Below, in pieces: positions 10,238 through 19,545 of a stretch of DNA of 64,000 bases. Made by a program: the position numbers and the translations under genes. Origin of the DNA: Rhodovulum sp. P5 (lineage in GTDB: Bacteria; Pseudomonadota; Alphaproteobacteria; Rhodobacterales; Rhodobacteraceae); NCBI RefSeq assembly GCF_002079305.1, contig NZ_CP015039.1, positions 3,271,501 to 3,335,500 of the forward strand, written 5' to 3'. Numbering within the stretch: the stretch's first letter is position 1; every line of letters starts with the position of its first letter. The notes beneath the pieces were generated by a model. It was not told the origin of the DNA and made no database searches. It saw only the letters and a list, made by a program, of their open reading frames with translations.

Positions 10238-10253
10238 GGTGCCATTCCTTTTG
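10235..10253 (-). promoter_or_regulatory. infC start region: ribosome site, mini-ORF and ATA start
   Basis: Read on the minus strand the bases are AAAGGAATGGCACCATAG. The ribosome site is followed by an out-of-frame ATG-GCA-CCA-TAG mini-ORF whose stop codon overlaps the ATA start of infC. A ribosome choosing the ATG would make only three residues and end on top of the real start. The arrangement may strengthen start-codon autoregulation by IF-3; the role is inference. Confidence 0.5.
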
Positions 10254-10389
10254 TGGCTTCGATTGGGTGGTGCATAAACTACCGTTCGAAATCGCGCGTT
10301 TCAAGGCGGATTCGCTGGGGTTTTGGACCTGCGGCCCCGTGTTCTGCCGTCAGGCAACCGGGCGCCACGACCGATAGGGCAGGGGCGTA

Positions 10390-10428
10390 AACGAAAGATG
10401 CCCCGCCGGCGGTGGGCCAGACGGGGCA
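10390..10428 (-). terminator. Terminator of the ferredoxin-NADP reductase gene
   Basis: Minus strand: TGCCCCG / CGGGGCA stem around a 16-base loop, followed by TCTTTCGTTT, about 25 bases after the stop codon. Confidence 0.7.
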
Positions 10429-10451
10429 CCCGTGATCGTTTTCGGGACGGT

Positions 10452-11276
10452 TCAGCCGACGAAGGCCTTCTCGACCACGTATTCGGCGGGCTCGGAATTG
10501 GCGCCCTCGCGCAGGCCCCAGCCTTCCATGATCGCCATCACGTCCTTGTTGAAGTCCAGCGAGCCGCAGACCATCGCGCGGTCGATCGCCGGGTCCATCT
10601 GCGTGCCGTCCAGCCCCAGATCGGCAAAGACCTTGCCCGAGGCGAGGTTGTCGGTCACCCGGCCCATCCACTTGGATTCTTCACGGGTGGTGGTGGGGTA
10701 GTATTTCAGCTTGTCGCCGACGAATTCCCCGATCAGCGGATCCTCGGGCAGGCTTTCGACCAGTTGCCGGCCGAATTCCAGTTCCGCCACCTCGCGGCAG
10801 GTGTGCATCATGATGACTTCGTCATACCGCTCATAGGTGTCGGGGTCGCGCATCAGGCTGGCGAAGGGGGCGATGCCGGTGCCGGTGGCGAGGAACCACA
10901 GACGCTTGCCGGGCAGAAGCGCGTCAAGGACAAGCGTGCCAACGGGCTTGGGTCGCAGGATGATCTCGTCGCCTTCCTTGATGTGCTGCAGGCGGGAGGT
11001 CAGCGGGCCGTCCTGCACCTTGATCGAGTAGAAATCCAGCCCCTCGTCCCAGGACGGCGAGGCGATGGAATAGGCGCGCATGATCGGTTTGCCGTCGTCG
11101 CCGGGCAGGCCAATCATCACGAACTCTCCCGAACGGAAGCGCAGCGTCTGCGGGCGCGTCGTGCGGAAATAGAACAGACGGTCGGTGTAGTGGCGTACCT
11201 CGGTCACGGTCTGTGCGTCGGGCAGGGCCTTCTTTTTCTTGGTCTCGGTGTCGGTCACGGCAGTCTGCTGGTTCAT
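10452..11276 (-). CDS. fpr: Ferredoxin/flavodoxin-NADP+ reductase
   Basis: A 274-residue FAD enzyme exchanging electrons between NADPH and ferredoxin or flavodoxin, used in oxidative-stress defence and Fe-S metabolism. The FAD-binding motif is RAYSIASP (about 80), the nucleotide loop is GTGIAPFAS (about 150), and VCGS lies near 240. The end ..YVVEKAFVG resembles the bacterial subclass I reductases of Rhodobacter and Azotobacter. The N-terminal 18 residues are a polar Lys-rich extension. Single gene with its own terminator; divergent from the Crp/Fnr regulator. Confidence 0.92.
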   Translation of the reverse strand: MNQQTAVTDTETKKKKALPDAQTVTEVRHYTDRLFYFRTTRPQTLRFRSGEFVMIGLPGDDGKPIMRAYSIASPSWDEGLDFYSIKVQDGPLTSRLQHIKEGDEIILRPKPVGTLVLDALLPGKRLWFLATGTGIAPFASLMRDPDTYERYDEVIMMHTCREVAELEFGRQLVESLPEDPLIGEFVGDKLKYYPTTTREESKWMGRVTDNLASGKVFADLGLDGTQMDPAIDRAMVCGSLDFNKDVMAIMEGWGLREGANSEPAEYVVEKAFVG

Positions 11277-11716
11277 GCTGTCCTCATGCAGCGGGACGGT
11301 CGCCCCGCTCCTTTCCTTCTAGGTATCCTCCTCGGGCGGGGAAACCCCCTGTGGCGCATAGTCTGTGGATGCGTCCTGCACAACCCGTCCGCCGGTGTTT
11401 CCCCGATTGCGACGTCTTGAGCCATGACTCAGATCAAGGCTGATTGTCGCAGGCTCGTGTCGGCGGGTCTTAGGAAAAACTTAACGGTTCGATGTCCTAA
11501 CGTGTTGGACCTTGCTTAATTCCATTGGAAAGGGTCTGCATTACAGCCATCATGGGAAAGGGGATACCCGCAAAAATCCCGTTAAACGTGTGTTTTTTGA
11601 GGTGATCCAAAATGTCAGCGGGGACATATTTACACAACGCACTGTAATTTCGAGTGCAATTCGTGAGTGAGTCTCAGGCTAAACCTTACAAAGACGTAAT
11701 GAGGACATGAATTCAG
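11277..11716. other. Divergent intergenic region, AT-richer
   Basis: 440 bp between fpr and the Crp/Fnr-like gene with no convincing ORF. The half nearest the regulator is clearly richer in A and T than its surroundings. It contains an inverted repeat GCACT-N9-AGTGC (11639-11657), a possible operator about 60 bp before the regulator's start. No FNR-type TTGAT-N4-ATCAA box was found. Confidence 0.5.
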
Positions 11717-12433
11717 ATGGATTTGGAAACCGCGAAACAAAGTTTGTGCCAGCGGGGGTGGCTTAGCCGCGTCCCGAAAGATTTTTCAAAACGACTGCTT
11801 GAGAATGCAAGGCTGCGCCGTGTCGAACCGGAAGAGGCCCTGTGCCACATGGCCGATCCGTCGGCCGACATGTTCGGCTGCGCAGACGGGCTCGTCTCCG
11901 TGTTCCTCGATGCGGGTCCGTCGGCGGCGCGCCTCGCCTTCGTTGCCCATCCGGGGTACTGGGGCGGGACGATCGGCACGGCCGATGGCGTGCCGCGGCG
12001 CGCCAGTCTGTTTGCGCGCACGCCGGTCACGACCCTGTCTGTGTCCCTGTCCCATGTCGAGGCCATGGCCCGCGAAGATGGTGACACATGGCGCTATGTC
12101 TGCATGAATGCGGCCAGTCACTTCGACAACCTCGCGCTCTTACTTCTTGCGAATGTACACCAGAATAATGACGTCCGTGTGATGATCACGCTGCGCCGCC
12201 TTTACGATTTCAATGACGGAGAGCGGAACTTCCCAGTCAGCCAGTCCGAGATTGCGGAAATGGCGGGCCTGTCGCGGAACTCGGTGAACCGTTCGATCGG
12301 GCGGCTGGTGGCACAAGGCCTGATCGAGGCCGGGTATGGCTGGCTGCGGATTACCGACCCCGACGGGATCAAAGCAGCGCTCAACCGGGCGCATCTGCCG
12401 TTCTGGACATCGAAGGACGCCAAACAGGCCTGA
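11717..12433 (+). CDS. Crp/Fnr-family transcriptional regulator
   Basis: A 238-residue regulator with an N-terminal cNMP-fold domain and a C-terminal winged helix-turn-helix. The recognition helix region reads SQSEIAEMAGLSRNSVNRSIGRL (about 176-198), typical of the Crp family. The cysteines (C11, C43, C55 and C135) do not form the FNR Fe-S cluster pattern, and the N-terminal domain is degenerate, so the effector is unknown. GAGGAC precedes the ATG. It lies directly upstream of, and in the same direction as, the TRAP transporter and is a candidate regulator of it. Confidence 0.83.
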   Translation: MDLETAKQSLCQRGWLSRVPKDFSKRLLENARLRRVEPEEALCHMADPSADMFGCADGLVSVFLDAGPSAARLAFVAHPGYWGGTIGTADGVPRRASLFARTPVTTLSVSLSHVEAMAREDGDTWRYVCMNAASHFDNLALLLLANVHQNNDVRVMITLRRLYDFNDGERNFPVSQSEIAEMAGLSRNSVNRSIGRLVAQGLIEAGYGWLRITDPDGIKAALNRAHLPFWTSKDAKQA

Positions 12434-12590
12434 TCGCGACGGACCTGTCCATTTGGTTACATCTTCTTACCGGTTGCCGGTTTTGCTTGAGGCCCGGGCC
12501 ATCTTGGGCAATAGTCCCAAGTCACGCGTCCCCTGGGGAGTGGGCGCGTGTGTTGCGTTGGGACAACTGGTTAACCGGGAGGCAACCATA

Positions 12591-13592
12591 ATGAAATTTC
12601 TGACTGCGGCCGCCGCCGCCGCGGCGCTGACCTTTTCGGCCGGCGCCGGCCTTGCACAATGTGACGATGGCGAAATCGTCATCAAGTTCAGCCATGTGAC
12701 CAATACCGACCGTCATCCCAAGGGGATCGCGGCGACTCTTCTGGCCGAGCGGGTCAACACCGAGATGAACGGCACCGCCTGCATGGAGGTCTATCCGAAC
12801 TCCACGCTCTACAACGACGACCAGGTGTTGGAGGCGATGCTGAACGGCGATGTGCACATGGCCGCGCCGTCGCTCTCGAAATTCGAAAAGTATACGAAGC
12901 AGTTTCGCATCTTCGACCTGCCGTTCATGTTCAAGAACGTCGACGCGGTGAACGCCTTCCAGGCCTCTGACATCGGTCAGGCGATGAAGGAATCGATGGC
13001 CCGCCGCGGTCTGCTGGGCCTTGCCTTCTGGCACAACGGCATGAAGCAGTTCTCGGCCAACAAGCCGTTGGTGATGCCCGAAGACGCCGCCGGCCTGAAA
13101 TTCCGGGTTCAGACCTCTGACGTTCTGGTCGCGCAGATGGAGGCGCTGAAGGCCAGCCCGCAGCCGATGGCCTTTTCCGAGGTCTACGGCGCGCTGCAAA
13201 CCGGCGTTGTCGATGGGCAGGAGAACACCTGGTCGAACATCTACGGCCAGAAGTTCTTCGAGGTGCAGGACGGCACCACCGAGACCAATCACGGCATCCT
13301 CGACTATCTCGTCGTGACCTCGGTCGAGTGGTGGGACGGGCTTGACCCGGCGGTCCGCGATCAACTCGCAACGCTTATCGCCGAAGTGACCGAAACCCGG
13401 AACGCGGAATCCGAGGCGGTCAACCAGGAGGCCAAGCAGGCGATCATCGCGGCCGGCGGCGTGGTGCGCCAGTTGACGCCCGAACAGCGCGAGGCCTGGG
13501 TCGAGGCGATGAAGCCGGTCTGGACCAAGTTCGAGGGCGATGTCGGCACCGACAACATCGCCGCCGCGCAAGAGATCAACGCGCAGCACTGA
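12591..13592 (+). CDS. TRAP transporter periplasmic solute receptor (DctP family)
   Basis: A 333-residue periplasmic binding protein for a carboxylate. The ATG at 12591 follows GGGAGG by 8 bases and begins a signal peptide ending near GAGLAQ. Family features are IVIKFSHVTNTDRHPKG at the mature N-terminus, the LKFRVQTSDV segment with the ligand-binding Arg, and the GVVDGQENTWSNIY block. The ligand (a C4-dicarboxylate or another organic acid) cannot be read. First gene of the P-Q-M operon; a hairpin after it probably sets its higher expression relative to the permeases. Confidence 0.93.
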   Translation: MKFLTAAAAAAALTFSAGAGLAQCDDGEIVIKFSHVTNTDRHPKGIAATLLAERVNTEMNGTACMEVYPNSTLYNDDQVLEAMLNGDVHMAAPSLSKFEKYTKQFRIFDLPFMFKNVDAVNAFQASDIGQAMKESMARRGLLGLAFWHNGMKQFSANKPLVMPEDAAGLKFRVQTSDVLVAQMEALKASPQPMAFSEVYGALQTGVVDGQENTWSNIYGQKFFEVQDGTTETNHGILDYLVVTSVEWWDGLDPAVRDQLATLIAEVTETRNAESEAVNQEAKQAIIAAGGVVRQLTPEQREAWVEAMKPVWTKFEGDVGTDNIAAAQEINAQH

Positions 13593-13612
13593 TGCGCGTC
13601 TGACAGGATCGG

Positions 13613-13653
13613 GGGCGGCCCGCTATCAGGGCCGCCCTCTTGGGGGATTTTTC
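13613..13653 (+). terminator. Intercistronic hairpin between TRAP receptor and permeases
   Basis: A perfect 9-bp stem GGGCGGCCC / GGGCCGCCC (loop GCTATCA, 13613-13637), then TCTTGGGGGATTTTTT. It sits between dctP and dctQ and probably works as a partial terminator or mRNA 3' stabiliser, giving more receptor than permease. Confidence 0.75.
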
Positions 13654-13675
13654 GAACAACTGGGGGCCACCGAAG

Positions 13676-14371
13676 ATGAGCGCATCTTACCGGCCGAAAA
13701 CCGTGCTCGGGCGTCTTGTGCACGCCTTCGAGGAGACGGTGATCGCGACGCTTCTTGGGCTGATGGTGCTGGTCACCTTCGTCAATGTGGTGCTGCGCTA
13801 CGGATTCAACACCGGGCTGATCTGGGGGCTGGAGGTCACGCTGGCCTTGTTTGCATGGCTGGTGCTGTTCGGCATCGCCTATGGGTTCAAGATCACCATG
13901 CATCTGGGCGTGGATGCGCTGTTGAACACGGTCACATCGCGCGCCCGTCGGGTGTTGTCCCTGATCGCGCTGGCCATCTGTATCGCCTATGCGGCCCTGT
14001 TGATGAAGGGCGCCTATGACTACTGGGCGCCGTTTGCGAACCTTGCCCCCACCACGGGCCGGTGGTTCCCTACCGGCTTTGAAGAGATGAAACCGTGGGA
14101 CTATCGCGGTTATGTGCCGACAGAACGCGTGCCGATGCCGGAAATCCTGCGCGGCCCCATCGAATTTCTGTTCCTCCCCGAAGGCGAGGACCCGTATGAA
14201 AAGCTGCCCGTGGCGGTGCCTTACACGATGATCCCGGTGGCCGTCGCACTGATGCTTTATCGCCTGATCCAGGTTGGCATCCGGATCGTGACGGGCCGCC
14301 AGCAGGGCCTGATCGTCAGCCATGAGGCCGAAGACGCGGTCGCCGAAACTGCTGCAGAACAGGGGCACTGA
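13676..14371 (+). CDS. TRAP transporter small permease (DctQ)
   Basis: A 231-residue inner-membrane protein with four predicted helices (about 25-45, 55-75, 95-115 and 185-205). Helix 1 contains VLVTFVNVVLRYGFN, the typical DctQ start, and helix 2 the WGLEVTLALFAWLVLFG block. A roughly 70-residue hydrophilic segment between helices 3 and 4 (GAYDYWAPF to DPYEKLPV) is longer than in most DctQ proteins. Start chosen at MSASYRP (13676). It stops 3 bp before the large permease. Confidence 0.9.
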   Translation: MSASYRPKTVLGRLVHAFEETVIATLLGLMVLVTFVNVVLRYGFNTGLIWGLEVTLALFAWLVLFGIAYGFKITMHLGVDALLNTVTSRARRVLSLIALAICIAYAALLMKGAYDYWAPFANLAPTTGRWFPTGFEEMKPWDYRGYVPTERVPMPEILRGPIEFLFLPEGEDPYEKLPVAVPYTMIPVAVALMLYRLIQVGIRIVTGRQQGLIVSHEAEDAVAETAAEQGH

Positions 14372-14374
14372 ACC

Positions 14375-15769
14375 ATGGATGTCGCACTGCTTTTCGCCAT
14401 GGTCGTCGGCTTCCTGCTGATCGGCGTGCCCATCGCGGTATCGCTTGGCATGGCGTCGATGCTGTTCCTGCTGGCCTTCTCCGATGCCTCGCTCGCTTCC
14501 ATTGCGCAGTCGATGTATCAGGCGATGGCAGGGCACTATACACTTCTGGCCATCCCGTTCTTCATCCTTGCGTCTTCGTTCATGTCCACCGGTGGCGTGG
14601 CACGGCGGATCATCCGTTTCTCCATTGCCTGTGTGGGGCATCTGCGCGGCGGGCTGGCGATTGCGGGCGTCTTCGCCTGCATGATGTTTGCCGCACTGTC
14701 GGGGTCGTCACCCGCAACCGTTGTGGCCATCGGCTCCATCGTCATCGCGGCGATGCGGAAGGTGGGATATACGCGGGACTTCGCGGCGGGTGTAATCTGT
14801 AACGCGGGCACCCTTGGCATCCTGATCCCGCCCTCCATCGTGATGGTCGTCTATGCGTCTGCCACGGATGTCTCTGTCGGGCGGATGTTCCTTGCCGGTG
14901 TCATCCCGGGCCTTGTCGCCGGTCTGATGCTGATGGCTGCGATCTATATCATGGCCCATATCCGCAACATGCCCAAGGGTGAGTGGCAGGGCTGGGGGGA
15001 GGTCGCGGCGTCGTTCCGCGAAGCCTTCTGGGGCCTGATGCTGATCGTCATCATCATGGGCGGCATCTACGGCATTCCCGGCGTCACCGGGGCCATATTC
15101 ACCCCGACCGAGGCCGCGGCGGTCTCCTCGGTCTATGCGTTCCTGATTGCCGTCTTCGTCTATCGGGACATGGGGCCCTTGGCCGCTCGCGATGGTGGCG
15201 CGCCGAAGACGCTGCTGCAGCGGCCCTGGGCGCTGGTGACTGGGTTCGTGCACCGCGATACGCAGCGCACGCTTCTGGATGCGGCGAAGCTGACCATCAT
15301 GCTGATGTTCATCATCGCCAACGCGCTGATCCTGAAGCATGTCCTGACCGACGAGCAGATACCGCAGAAGATCGCCGGCGCGATGCTGGAGGCCGGCTTC
15401 GGCAAGATCATGTTCCTGATCGTGGTGAACCTGATCCTGTTGATCGGCGGACAGTTCATGGAGCCTTCGGGCCTGATCGTGATCGTGGCGCCGCTGGTGT
15501 TCCCCATCGCCATCGAACTGGGGGTGGACCCGATCCATCTGGGCATCATCATGGTGGTGAACATGGAAATCGGGATGATCACGCCACCGGTGGGGCTGAA
15601 CCTGTTCGTCACCTCGGGCGTGGCGGGGATGCCGATGATGCGGGTTGTGAAGGCCGCGCTGCCGTTTCTTGGCGTGCTGTTCGTCTTCCTGATCCTTGTA
15701 ACCTATGTGCCGTGGCTATCGACATGGTTGCCCACCAGCCTGATGGGGCCAGAGATCATAACGAACTGA
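14375..15769 (+). CDS. TRAP transporter large permease (DctM)
   Basis: A 464-residue, multi-helix, sodium-coupled transport subunit of the DctM family. Characteristic blocks include GVPIAVSLGMAS, the GSSPATVVAIGSI loop, FIPTEAAAV-like IFTPTEAAAVSSVYAF and MGMITPPVGLNLFVTS-like EIGMITPPVGLNLFVTSG. A hydrophilic insert of about 45 residues around position 270-310 makes it longer than the usual 425-430. Starts 3 bp after dctQ; last gene of the operon. Confidence 0.94.
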   Translation: MDVALLFAMVVGFLLIGVPIAVSLGMASMLFLLAFSDASLASIAQSMYQAMAGHYTLLAIPFFILASSFMSTGGVARRIIRFSIACVGHLRGGLAIAGVFACMMFAALSGSSPATVVAIGSIVIAAMRKVGYTRDFAAGVICNAGTLGILIPPSIVMVVYASATDVSVGRMFLAGVIPGLVAGLMLMAAIYIMAHIRNMPKGEWQGWGEVAASFREAFWGLMLIVIIMGGIYGIPGVTGAIFTPTEAAAVSSVYAFLIAVFVYRDMGPLAARDGGAPKTLLQRPWALVTGFVHRDTQRTLLDAAKLTIMLMFIIANALILKHVLTDEQIPQKIAGAMLEAGFGKIMFLIVVNLILLIGGQFMEPSGLIVIVAPLVFPIAIELGVDPIHLGIIMVVNMEIGMITPPVGLNLFVTSGVAGMPMMRVVKAALPFLGVLFVFLILVTYVPWLSTWLPTSLMGPEIITN

Positions 15770-15919
15770 CCCGGCGCAGCCGGTTCGCTCATCACCCCAC
15801 AACAGATACGGGACGCGGCTGTCGCGCGTCCCTGTTCGCCCGAATCCTGCTACACTTCCCTTGGGAAAAGCGGCCCGTGGTGCGCTTGCGCCCGGGCCAT
15901 CGCAGGGAGATCGACGATC

Positions 15920-16288
15920 GTGCCGTATGTTGACGGATTCGTGGCTGCTGTGCCGGATGAGCGGAAGGACGCCTATATCGCCTATGCCAAAGCGGTATGG
16001 CCATTGTTCCGGGAGTTTGGGGCCAGCGCCGCCTGGGAATGCTGGGGGGATGACGTGCCGGATGGAGAATTGACCTCATTCGCGCTGGCCGTGAAGGCGG
16101 AGCCGGGCGAGACGGTCGTATTCTCGTGGACGATCTGGCCGGACAAGGCGACACGCGACGCGGGATGGGGCCGGATGATGGAAGATCCGCGCATGGCAGA
16201 GCTGGGCGAGATGCCCTTTGACGGAAAGCGCATGATCTATGGCGGGTTCCAGCCGATCCTGCGTATGGGAGAGTCGTTGGCGGGCTGA
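15920..16288 (+). CDS. DUF1428 (YbaA-like) protein
   Basis: A 122-residue small cytoplasmic protein of the DUF1428 family, an alpha/beta ferredoxin-like fold of unknown function. It begins at a GTG (15920) with CAGGGAG upstream, giving (M)PYVDGFVAAVP, the family start. Other family marks are CWGDDVPDG (about 42), the VVFSWTIWPDKATRDAGW segment and the MIYGGFQ end. It is convergent with tpiA. Confidence 0.88.
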   Translation: MPYVDGFVAAVPDERKDAYIAYAKAVWPLFREFGASAAWECWGDDVPDGELTSFALAVKAEPGETVVFSWTIWPDKATRDAGWGRMMEDPRMAELGEMPFDGKRMIYGGFQPILRMGESLAG

Positions 16289-16319
16289 CAGCGCTTCGGC
16301 GCATCGTCTGCCCAAGACC

Positions 16320-16346
16320 GTTTGAGGGGCCTGCCGCCCCTCAAAC
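16320..16346. terminator. Bidirectional terminator between DUF1428 and tpiA
   Basis: A perfect 11-bp stem GTTTGAGGGGC / GCCCCTCAAAC with a 5-base loop between two convergent genes. The A and T ends of the stem serve both strands. Confidence 0.85.
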
Positions 16347-16377
16347 GACGTAGATGCTACTTCGGTCCGTGTCGGCC

Positions 16378-17127
16378 TCAGGCCGCTTCCAGCGCCGCGA
16401 TGATGGCGGAGAAATCGGCGGCCTTGAGCGAGGCACCCCCCACCAGCGCGCCATCGACATTGGACACCGCAAAGATCTCGGCGGCGTTGCCCGGTTTGAC
16501 CGACCCACCGTAAAGCAGGCGGATCCGGTTGCCATCGTCGCCGAACCGTTTGGTCAGTTCCGCGCGCATGAAATCATGCACCTCGGCGATCTGGTCCAGC
16601 GTGGGCACCCGGCCGGTGCCGATGGCCCAGACCGGTTCGTAGGCGACGACCACGGTCTTGCCGTCGACGCCAGTATCGGGAAGGGAGCCTGCAAGCTGCG
16701 CCTCGATCACCGCCAGTGTCTGGCCCGCGTCGCGCTGGGCCTCTGTCTCGCCCACGCAAACCACGGCCACCAGTCCCTCGGCCAGTGCGGCCTCTGTCTT
16801 GGCGCGGACAACGGCGTCCGTCTCTGCATGGTCGGTGCGCCGCTCGGAATGGCCGAGGATGACATAGGTCGCGCCGGCATCCTTCAGCATCTCTGCCGAG
16901 ATGTCGCCGGTATGGGCGCCCGAGGGTTTTGCGTGGCAATCCTGACCGCCAACCGCGACGGCGCTGTCCACGGCGGTGTGGAGCATGCGTTCGATCAGCG
17001 TGGCGGGCGGGCAGATCAGGATGTCGATATTCGAGGTCATGTAGTCCATCGACAACTGGACCACTTCTTCGAGCGACTTGCCCGTGCCGTTCATCTTCCA
17101 GTTTCCGGCCGCCAGCTTCTTGCGCAT
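16378..17127 (-). CDS. tpiA: Triose-phosphate isomerase
   Basis: A 249-residue TIM barrel converting dihydroxyacetone phosphate and glyceraldehyde 3-phosphate. AGNWKMNG carries the catalytic Lys (K11), ILGHSERR the catalytic His, [10 protein letters not shown] the catalytic Glu with the phosphate-gripping loop 6, and LYGGSV the phosphate loop near the end. Length is normal. A GGAGGA ribosome site precedes the ATG at 17127. Single gene. Confidence 0.97.
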   Translation of the reverse strand: MRKKLAAGNWKMNGTGKSLEEVVQLSMDYMTSNIDILICPPATLIERMLHTAVDSAVAVGGQDCHAKPSGAHTGDISAEMLKDAGATYVILGHSERRTDHAETDAVVRAKTEAALAEGLVAVVCVGETEAQRDAGQTLAVIEAQLAGSLPDTGVDGKTVVVAYEPVWAIGTGRVPTLDQIAEVHDFMRAELTKRFGDDGNRIRLLYGGSVKPGNAAEIFAVSNVDGALVGGASLKAADFSAIIAALEAA

Positions 17128-17213
17128 GTGTATTCCTCCCGGGAAGTTTGTTCGGCGGTCTTCCTAGGGCATTTCGGCACAGGGCGGAACGGCCTATTTG
17201 AGCGCAGGCAGGA

Positions 17214-17582
17214 TCAGCCTTCGGTGGTCTCGTCGATGTCCTTGAACTTGATCGATTCGCCGCAACCGCAGGCATCCACCACGTTGGGGTTGCGGAACTT
17301 GAATGCCGATTCAAGCAACGAGGTCTCGTAATCGATCTGTGTCCCGAAAAGGAACATCTGCGCCATGGGCGCGATGGCGACCCGCGCGCCGTCCTGTTCC
17401 ACCACCTCGTCCAGCGGATCGAGGTCGGCGACATAGTCCATCGTGTATTCCATCCCCGCACAGCCGCCTTTCTTGACGCCGATACGCAGGGCGGCCGCGT
17501 TTTGCTTGCCCATGAGCTTCGCGACCTGCGCCGCCGCGGCGGGGGTCAGTGTGACGGGCGGATTTCCGGGGGTGCCGAACAT
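17214..17582 (-). CDS. A-type iron-sulfur carrier (HesB/IscA/SufA/ErpA family)
   Basis: A 122-residue Fe-S assembly carrier that passes clusters to apo-proteins. The three conserved cysteines are present: C41 in KKGGCAGMEY and C105/C107 in DACGCGES. It lies in a different unit from the DUF59 Fe-S assembly protein at 19 kb, with a glycerophosphodiesterase gene between; the rest of a suf operon is not in the window. SufA and ErpA subtypes cannot be told apart here. Confidence 0.93.
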   Translation of the reverse strand: MFGTPGNPPVTLTPAAAAQVAKLMGKQNAAALRIGVKKGGCAGMEYTMDYVADLDPLDEVVEQDGARVAIAPMAQMFLFGTQIDYETSLLESAFKFRNPNVVDACGCGESIKFKDIDETTEG

Positions 17583-17681
17583 GGGTGTCTCCTCTTCTTG
17601 GAGAAAAGCTAGGGTCTCGGCGGGCGGCGCTCAAGGGCGAAATGTCGCAACGGGGGCTTGGCCGACGATTTGGGGACATCG

Positions 17682-17714
17682 AACAGGAAGAAGGGCAGCC
17701 CGGTCGGACTGCCC
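17682..17714 (-). terminator. Terminator of the glycerophosphodiesterase gene
   Basis: Minus strand: a 9-bp stem GGGCAGTCC / GGGCTGCCC (one T-G pair), loop of 4, followed by TTCTTCCTGTTC. Confidence 0.7.
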
Positions 17715-17735
17715 CCCTGATGTGGTCTGTCGGGA

Positions 17736-18941
17736 TCAAAGGCCCATGCAGTTGGCGTAATAGGTCACGGTCGCCGGCCAGTCGGAGAACATGCCAACGA
17801 TGCCGACATCCTGCGCCAGAACGTCGAGCAGTTCGAAATAGACACCGTCATTGTCGGTGACACCCTCGATCGACTGGAAGTACCAGCCGCCCCCGCTGGC
17901 CAGCGGGCCGGAGCGTTCCAGCGTCCATGTGATCATCTTCAGGCCGGCGGCCTTGGCTTGCTTGGCCAGTTCAGAGGGCACGATCTCGCCGTCTTCCTCG
18001 GTCACCAGCATCCACATCGGCGGAGCGATGTAGTTCACGCCCATGCCCTTGAGTTCTTCCATCGTGTTCGGCCATGTGGCCGGGTCCATGTGGTCGTAAC
18101 CTTCGATGTCGTATTCATCCATCAGGTACACGGCCTGCGCGCCGAAGTCCGGCTCATTCTCGATCCAGTAGAGGATGTCGTCGAGGTTGAAGGACTGCGC
18201 GAAGACGTCAGAGGCCGGAACGCCAGCGGCCTTGTATTCGTCGATCATCTTCTGGGCGTAGTCCTGCTGGCTGAAGCCGTCGAAAGGCATCTCGACCGAG
18301 GGGGACTTGAGTTCCGGGGTGAATTTCACGCCCAGCGCCTTGAACAATTCGATCGAGTCCTTGTGAGTCATGATCGTGGCGTCGCCCGCGTAAAGCGTGG
18401 TCCGCCAGTCGGCGACGCCGCCCTGATAGGCCGCCGGCGTGGTCGCGGACTTGTCGGCGGCATCCATCTTCGGCGACAGCGACTGGAACTGCTCCAGCGT
18501 CAGTTCGGATGTCCTGCACTGGGCCTTTGCTCCGGTAGAGCCGCCGGCGGGCGTGAACGGGGTGACACAGGTATCGGCGAGGTCCGTCACCAGGATGTTG
18601 GTCGTTGTGGCCAGATCGTTCTGGGCGTGGCGGCAGACCAGTTCCTTGTCCTTGGTGAAGGTCACGTCGCATTCGACAATCCCTGCGCCCATTCGCGCCC
18701 CTGCGACATAGGATTCGCGCGTGTGTTCGGGGAACATCAGCGCCGCGCCGCGGTGGCCGATGGAAAAATCGCTGCGCTTCGGCGTCTGGCCAAGGCAGGC
18801 GGCCAGCTTTTGCTTCAGCGGGCCGTCTTCCATCCGGTCGACAAGGTAGGCCGGGCGTGGCCCGTACTCGATATCCGCGGCAAGGGCGGGCATCGCGGAT
18901 GCCACCAGCAGGGCGGTTGCCGTCAGGCGGGGGAACGTCAT
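17736..18941 (-). CDS. glpQ: Periplasmic glycerophosphodiester phosphodiesterase
   Basis: A 401-residue secreted enzyme cleaving glycerophosphodiesters to glycerol 3-phosphate and an alcohol. The signal peptide ends at MPALAA. Catalytic and metal residues are seen at H63-R64 (IGHRGA), E73 or nearby (FPEHT), E90/D92 (VECDVTF) and H105 (VCRH). It is longer than minimal GDPDs, with the Cys-containing insert typical of periplasmic GlpQ. No transporter neighbours, so a role in phospholipid-derived phosphorus recovery is inferred. Confidence 0.9.
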   Translation of the reverse strand: MTFPRLTATALLVASAMPALAADIEYGPRPAYLVDRMEDGPLKQKLAACLGQTPKRSDFSIGHRGAALMFPEHTRESYVAGARMGAGIVECDVTFTKDKELVCRHAQNDLATTTNILVTDLADTCVTPFTPAGGSTGAKAQCRTSELTLEQFQSLSPKMDAADKSATTPAAYQGGVADWRTTLYAGDATIMTHKDSIELFKALGVKFTPELKSPSVEMPFDGFSQQDYAQKMIDEYKAAGVPASDVFAQSFNLDDILYWIENEPDFGAQAVYLMDEYDIEGYDHMDPATWPNTMEELKGMGVNYIAPPMWMLVTEEDGEIVPSELAKQAKAAGLKMITWTLERSGPLASGGGWYFQSIEGVTDNDGVYFELLDVLAQDVGIVGMFSDWPATVTYYANCMGL

Positions 18942-19023
18942 CGAAGTCTCCGTTCTGGATCAGTTATCAGACGGAATCGATGTGACGTTGGTCTGTGACG
19001 GCCGCGCGACGTTCGCGTTACGC

Positions 19024-19386
19024 TTACATGAAGCCCAATTCGAGACGCGCCTCGTCGGACATCATGTCCATGCCCCAGGGCGGGTCCCACGTGATTTCGA
19101 CATTGACGCGGTTGACCCCGGCCACGGGTTCGATCGCCTCGGCCAGCCAGCCGGGCATTTCGCCCGCCACGGGACAGCCGGGCGCGGTCAGCGTCATGAT
19201 GATTGTCACCGCGTTCTCGTCATCGATGTCGATGGTGTAGATCAGGCCGAGATCGTAGATGTTCACAGGGATCTCGGGGTCGAAGACACTGCGGCATGCC
19301 TCCACGATCTGATCGTAAAGCGGATGGTCCGTCGAAGACGGCTTGATGAGGGGCGTGCCCTCCAGCTTTTCCTGCGGCTCGGACAT
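19024..19386 (-). CDS. DUF59/MIP18 Fe-S cluster assembly protein (SufT-like)
   Basis: A 120-residue protein of the MIP18/PaaD family that helps Fe-S cluster maturation or transfer. The ATG at 19386 (MSEPQEKLEG) has an AGGAG site 8 bases upstream. Core motifs are VFDPEIPVNIYDLGLIY (about 37-53), VTIIMTLTAPGCPVAGEMP with the reactive Cys, and ITWDPPWGMDMMSDEARLELG at the end. This form usually belongs to a suf operon; here it is separated from the nearest A-type carrier by glpQ. Confidence 0.9.
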   Translation of the reverse strand: MSEPQEKLEGTPLIKPSSTDHPLYDQIVEACRSVFDPEIPVNIYDLGLIYTIDIDDENAVTIIMTLTAPGCPVAGEMPGWLAEAIEPVAGVNRVNVEITWDPPWGMDMMSDEARLELGFM

Positions 19387-19545
19387 GGTGACTCCTGCAT
19401 TTCTTACAAAAGACATAAGGAATACATGTCGCGGCGTCCAGATCCGGTTTCATCACCGGCGGCTGGTTCGGGGGCCTTTCCACTGTTAAGCTGAAAAGAG
19501 CGGCACCGGTCCGCCGGGGCCGGGCCTTGCAGGGAGGACGTGCAG

